From: Paraphysoderma sedebokerense
Taxonomy: Eukaryota > Blastocladiomycota > Physodermatomycetes > Physodermatales > Physodermataceae
DNA length: 64,000 nucleotides
Assembly: GCA_025602915.1 (NCBI GenBank)
Contig: JAHLJZ010000008.1
Coordinates: forward strand, 496,001-560,000
Direction of reading: 5' to 3'
The position numbers and the translations under genes are program-made. The notes beneath the pieces are model-generated. The model made no database searches, was not told the DNA's origin, and saw only the letters and a list, made by a program, of their open reading frames with translations. How positions within the stretch are numbered: position 1 is the first letter of the stretch; every line of letters starts with the position of its first letter. This document shows positions 62,165 to 64,000 of this stretch, piece after piece.

Positions 62165-62797
62165 ATCATTTAGTAATATTTAATTACATACTTTGGGCTC
62201 CTTTCTATGTCGGATGACGAGGTTAGGTTGTGGGATTGTAAAGTGGTAAAATTATTGCTCAGAGTGAAAGATATGAAGAAGATAGAGTGTAGTGAAGTGG
62301 TGTATTTAGATATTATATATTATGAATGTATATTATTTTATGTATCCAAACGATGTTGAATTTTCCTTCAATTTTGTCGAATTAATTGATATCGTGCCTC
62401 TACTACTTTGAGTTACCGCATTTTGTGATCAATAAATGGATAATTGTTGACTTCCGTACATTTCGTTTTACTGTTGGCCCAACCTGGAAATGATAGCTAT
62501 TCTCTTTAAAACGCCGGAATTCAAATTCTAGGAATGTCTCTACTAAATTTCTTTACTTTGACAACGTGTAGACACGAATCCATTAACAGCAATGCGAAAA
62601 AACCGGTACCAGTAGTTTAGTGAAAAGGAATAAGCGCCATTCTCTTAAAACTTCATAAAAAAATTTTGACCTACTGGCCTAACTCTTCACGCTTCCATCG
62701 TGTGCCAGATCTGTCGAAATAGTCGTCTTACAGCCCCGGAAATTCGGAATACTAATAACTTTGTTTCTGATTGTCCAAGCGCGTTGGGTGTCCTGTA
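62165..62797. other. Intergenic region after UNG
   Basis: AT-rich 3' flank. No gene is recognised. Confidence 0.45.
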
Positions 62798-62953
62798 ATG
62801 GCACAATCGGATGTAAAATGGAAATGGGCTGATACAAAGATGGAACGACATCCATTGGTGACCATTATTATATTGTTCATTACAAATATGCTCTTCTACA
62901 AATGCATCGCAATCTTTCTCGTTTCCACTGTAGTCGTCTGTCTCCTCAGCTAA
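62798..62953 (+). CDS. Possible 51-aa single-pass membrane peptide
   Basis: The ATG frame MAQSDVKWKWADTKMERHPL is followed by about 25 hydrophobic residues (TIIILFITNMLFYKC...VVVCLLS) and TAA. It sits 18 bp before the next ATG gene. I tested splicing into 62972 and found that frame blocked by a TAA. The hydrophobic run could be chance, and no family is recognised. Confidence 0.25.
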   Translation: MAQSDVKWKWADTKMERHPLVTIIILFITNMLFYKCIAIFLVSTVVVCLLS

Positions 62954-62971
62954 ACGTTTGCCTCAAAAGCC

Positions 62972-63484
62972 ATGTTCGTCGAGATAAACAAACTCGAACT
63001 TTGGTCCAGCCGTGTAAACGTTATTATCCTCAGATTTCATAAGAGGTTATTAGCCAGACAGCGTTTCCTACTGGATGATAAATCGCCAGACTTGAAGGAC
63101 AGCTTGAAACAGCTTTTAACAGCTCCTCAGTATGAATCATTTCAGCGACAGCCTGGCTTCAAACAATTAGTTCTTGCCTGCATCGAATGGAGGCACAAAT
63201 GGGCACACCAGCAAATAGTCACGGTAAATGGTCACATAAGTTTATTGAAGGACTTTGACAGACTGGCGCATCGGTTGAAGTTCAACAATATTTCATTCGA
63301 GATCCAGATGATATTCTATGGCCGAGATGTATGGTGCGATCATCCGCAGACGCATAAGCCTGCTCAAATAATAGCTAAAAATATCATTTGGCCTAAATTT
63401 GCTGCATTGATTGCAGCTTTTCTTGCAGGAGCGTTGTTTGCGATATTTCGCCTAGATGATTCCGACACCGCTAATTCAATATAA
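62972..63484 (+). CDS. Hypothetical tail-anchored protein
   Basis: Uninterrupted 170-aa frame from ATG (MFVEINKLELWSSRVNVIIL). It is mostly helical-looking and basic, with FHKRLLARQRFLLDDKSPDL, QPGFKQLVLACIEWRHKWAH and a histidine-rich patch (CDHPQTHKP). One hydrophobic segment near the C-terminus, FAALIAAFLAGALFAIF, leaves about 10 residues after it, the layout of a tail-anchored membrane protein. No homology is recognised. Composition is more protein-like than nearby random frames, so I accept it with moderate confidence. A larger multi-exon gene including it is possible. Confidence 0.55.
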   Translation: MFVEINKLELWSSRVNVIILRFHKRLLARQRFLLDDKSPDLKDSLKQLLTAPQYESFQRQPGFKQLVLACIEWRHKWAHQQIVTVNGHISLLKDFDRLAHRLKFNNISFEIQMIFYGRDVWCDHPQTHKPAQIIAKNIIWPKFAALIAAFLAGALFAIFRLDDSDTANSI

Positions 63485-63921
63485 CAGCATATAGTCTAAT
63501 TTTTCTTCTATCAGGGTAATATTGTAATATTATAGAATTATTATCAGACAATCCTTGTATTTTCTTTCTGTTCTCGAAGGATGCTTTGATTCCGAGAACC
63601 AATTGTGCGCTGTACATTGGAGTAACTAGGGAAGCGAGACAGAAGCAATGCTACCATTAATAAAAAAGAAATCATTAAAAAAACGCAACTGTCGATATTA
63701 TGTGCAATCAATGATGTGAGGAATTCAAGCTGAAATTAGTGCTTGAATGCACCCACATAAAGTGATATTTATTTTGATTGAAGTTTAACGTTGTAACAAG
63801 AACCAATGGATAGTCGTAATTTTGCTTCACCAGCGTCATTAAACATAACATCAAGTCATTTCAGCCGACATCAAGTACAGCTTCAAGATTCTATCACCAC
63901 CCAACGGAACTGAACCCTAAA
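63485..63921. other. Intergenic region
   Basis: AT-rich, with no gene recognised. It is probably the promoter of the partial gene at the right edge. Confidence 0.45.
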
Positions 63922-64000
63922 ATGTCCTGCCGAGAAGATCATCAACATTCAGGTTGCTCTCACGATCACCATAGCCATGGCCACGGACACGGCGGTCATG
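63922..64000 (+). CDS. 5' end of a His-rich protein (possibly PITH-domain protein), cut by window edge
   Basis: Only about 26 codons are present: MSCREDHQHSGC followed by SHDHHSHGHGHGGH. A Cys/His-rich start of this kind is typical of PITHD1-type (PITH domain) proteins, whose animal form begins MSHGHSHGGGC. Histidine-rich metal transporters or chaperones are an alternative. The ATG follows CCCTAAA and no upstream in-frame ATG is nearer. The family cannot be settled without the sequence to the right. Confidence 0.5.
   Translation, partial: MSCREDHQHSGCSHDHHSHGHGHGGH

Noticed and set aside
62771-62971. Splicing of the 51-aa hydrophobic frame into the 62972 gene
   Set aside because: Every acceptor near 62949 leads into an in-frame TAA before ATG 62972, and the implied intron would be under 30 nt.

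Overview
The window is nuclear DNA of a eukaryote. It is AT-rich and intron-dense, with introns mostly 40-150 bp, GTATGT/GTAAGT-like donors and YAG acceptors. It has no operons, and gene spacing is compact on both strands. The gene set (Aurora kinase, MARK-type kinase with UBA and KA1 domains, class C GPCRs, copines, a BuGZ/ZNF207 homologue, bacterial-type proline iminopeptidase, calnexin) fits an early-diverging (zoosporic, chytrid-like) fungus or another non-animal opisthokont. It does not fit a yeast or typical filamentous Dikarya. The organism assignment is inference.

Left part (1-24.4 kb): Aurora kinase (-, cut by the window edge), a MARK/PAR-1 kinase (+), a class C GPCR with a filamin-like repeat (+), the zinc-finger/GLEBS protein BuGZ (-), an unassigned Ser/Thr kinase with a 6-nt microexon (+), CCT3/TRiC gamma (-) divergent from AP-2 sigma (+) over an E-box cluster, and a mitochondrial proline dehydrogenase with an inserted EF-hand (+).

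Middle part (24.7-36.5 kb): proline iminopeptidase (-), calnexin (-), a membrane-anchored orphan (+), a Thermus-type isocitrate dehydrogenase (-) and a secreted subtilase (-).

Copine block (37.5-50.5 kb): four complete tandem copine genes (C2-C2-VWA) on the + strand. They are bounded by two paralogous subtilases, both on the - strand.

Right part (53-64 kb): a Ser-rich basic disordered protein (-), a second class C GPCR paralogous to the first (-), an intron-containing tRNA-Gly(UCC), a run of four perfect hairpins of unknown nature, uracil-DNA glycosylase (+), two small hypothetical membrane proteins, and the His-rich start of a gene running off the right edge.

Themes: the paralogue pairs or families (GPCR x2, subtilase x2, copine x4) are nested around the copine block, which suggests local duplication. 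Copines, EF-hand PRODH, class C receptors and calnexin are calcium- or membrane-related, but no functional linkage between them can be proven from sequence. No transposons, viral fossils or CRISPR arrays were recognised.
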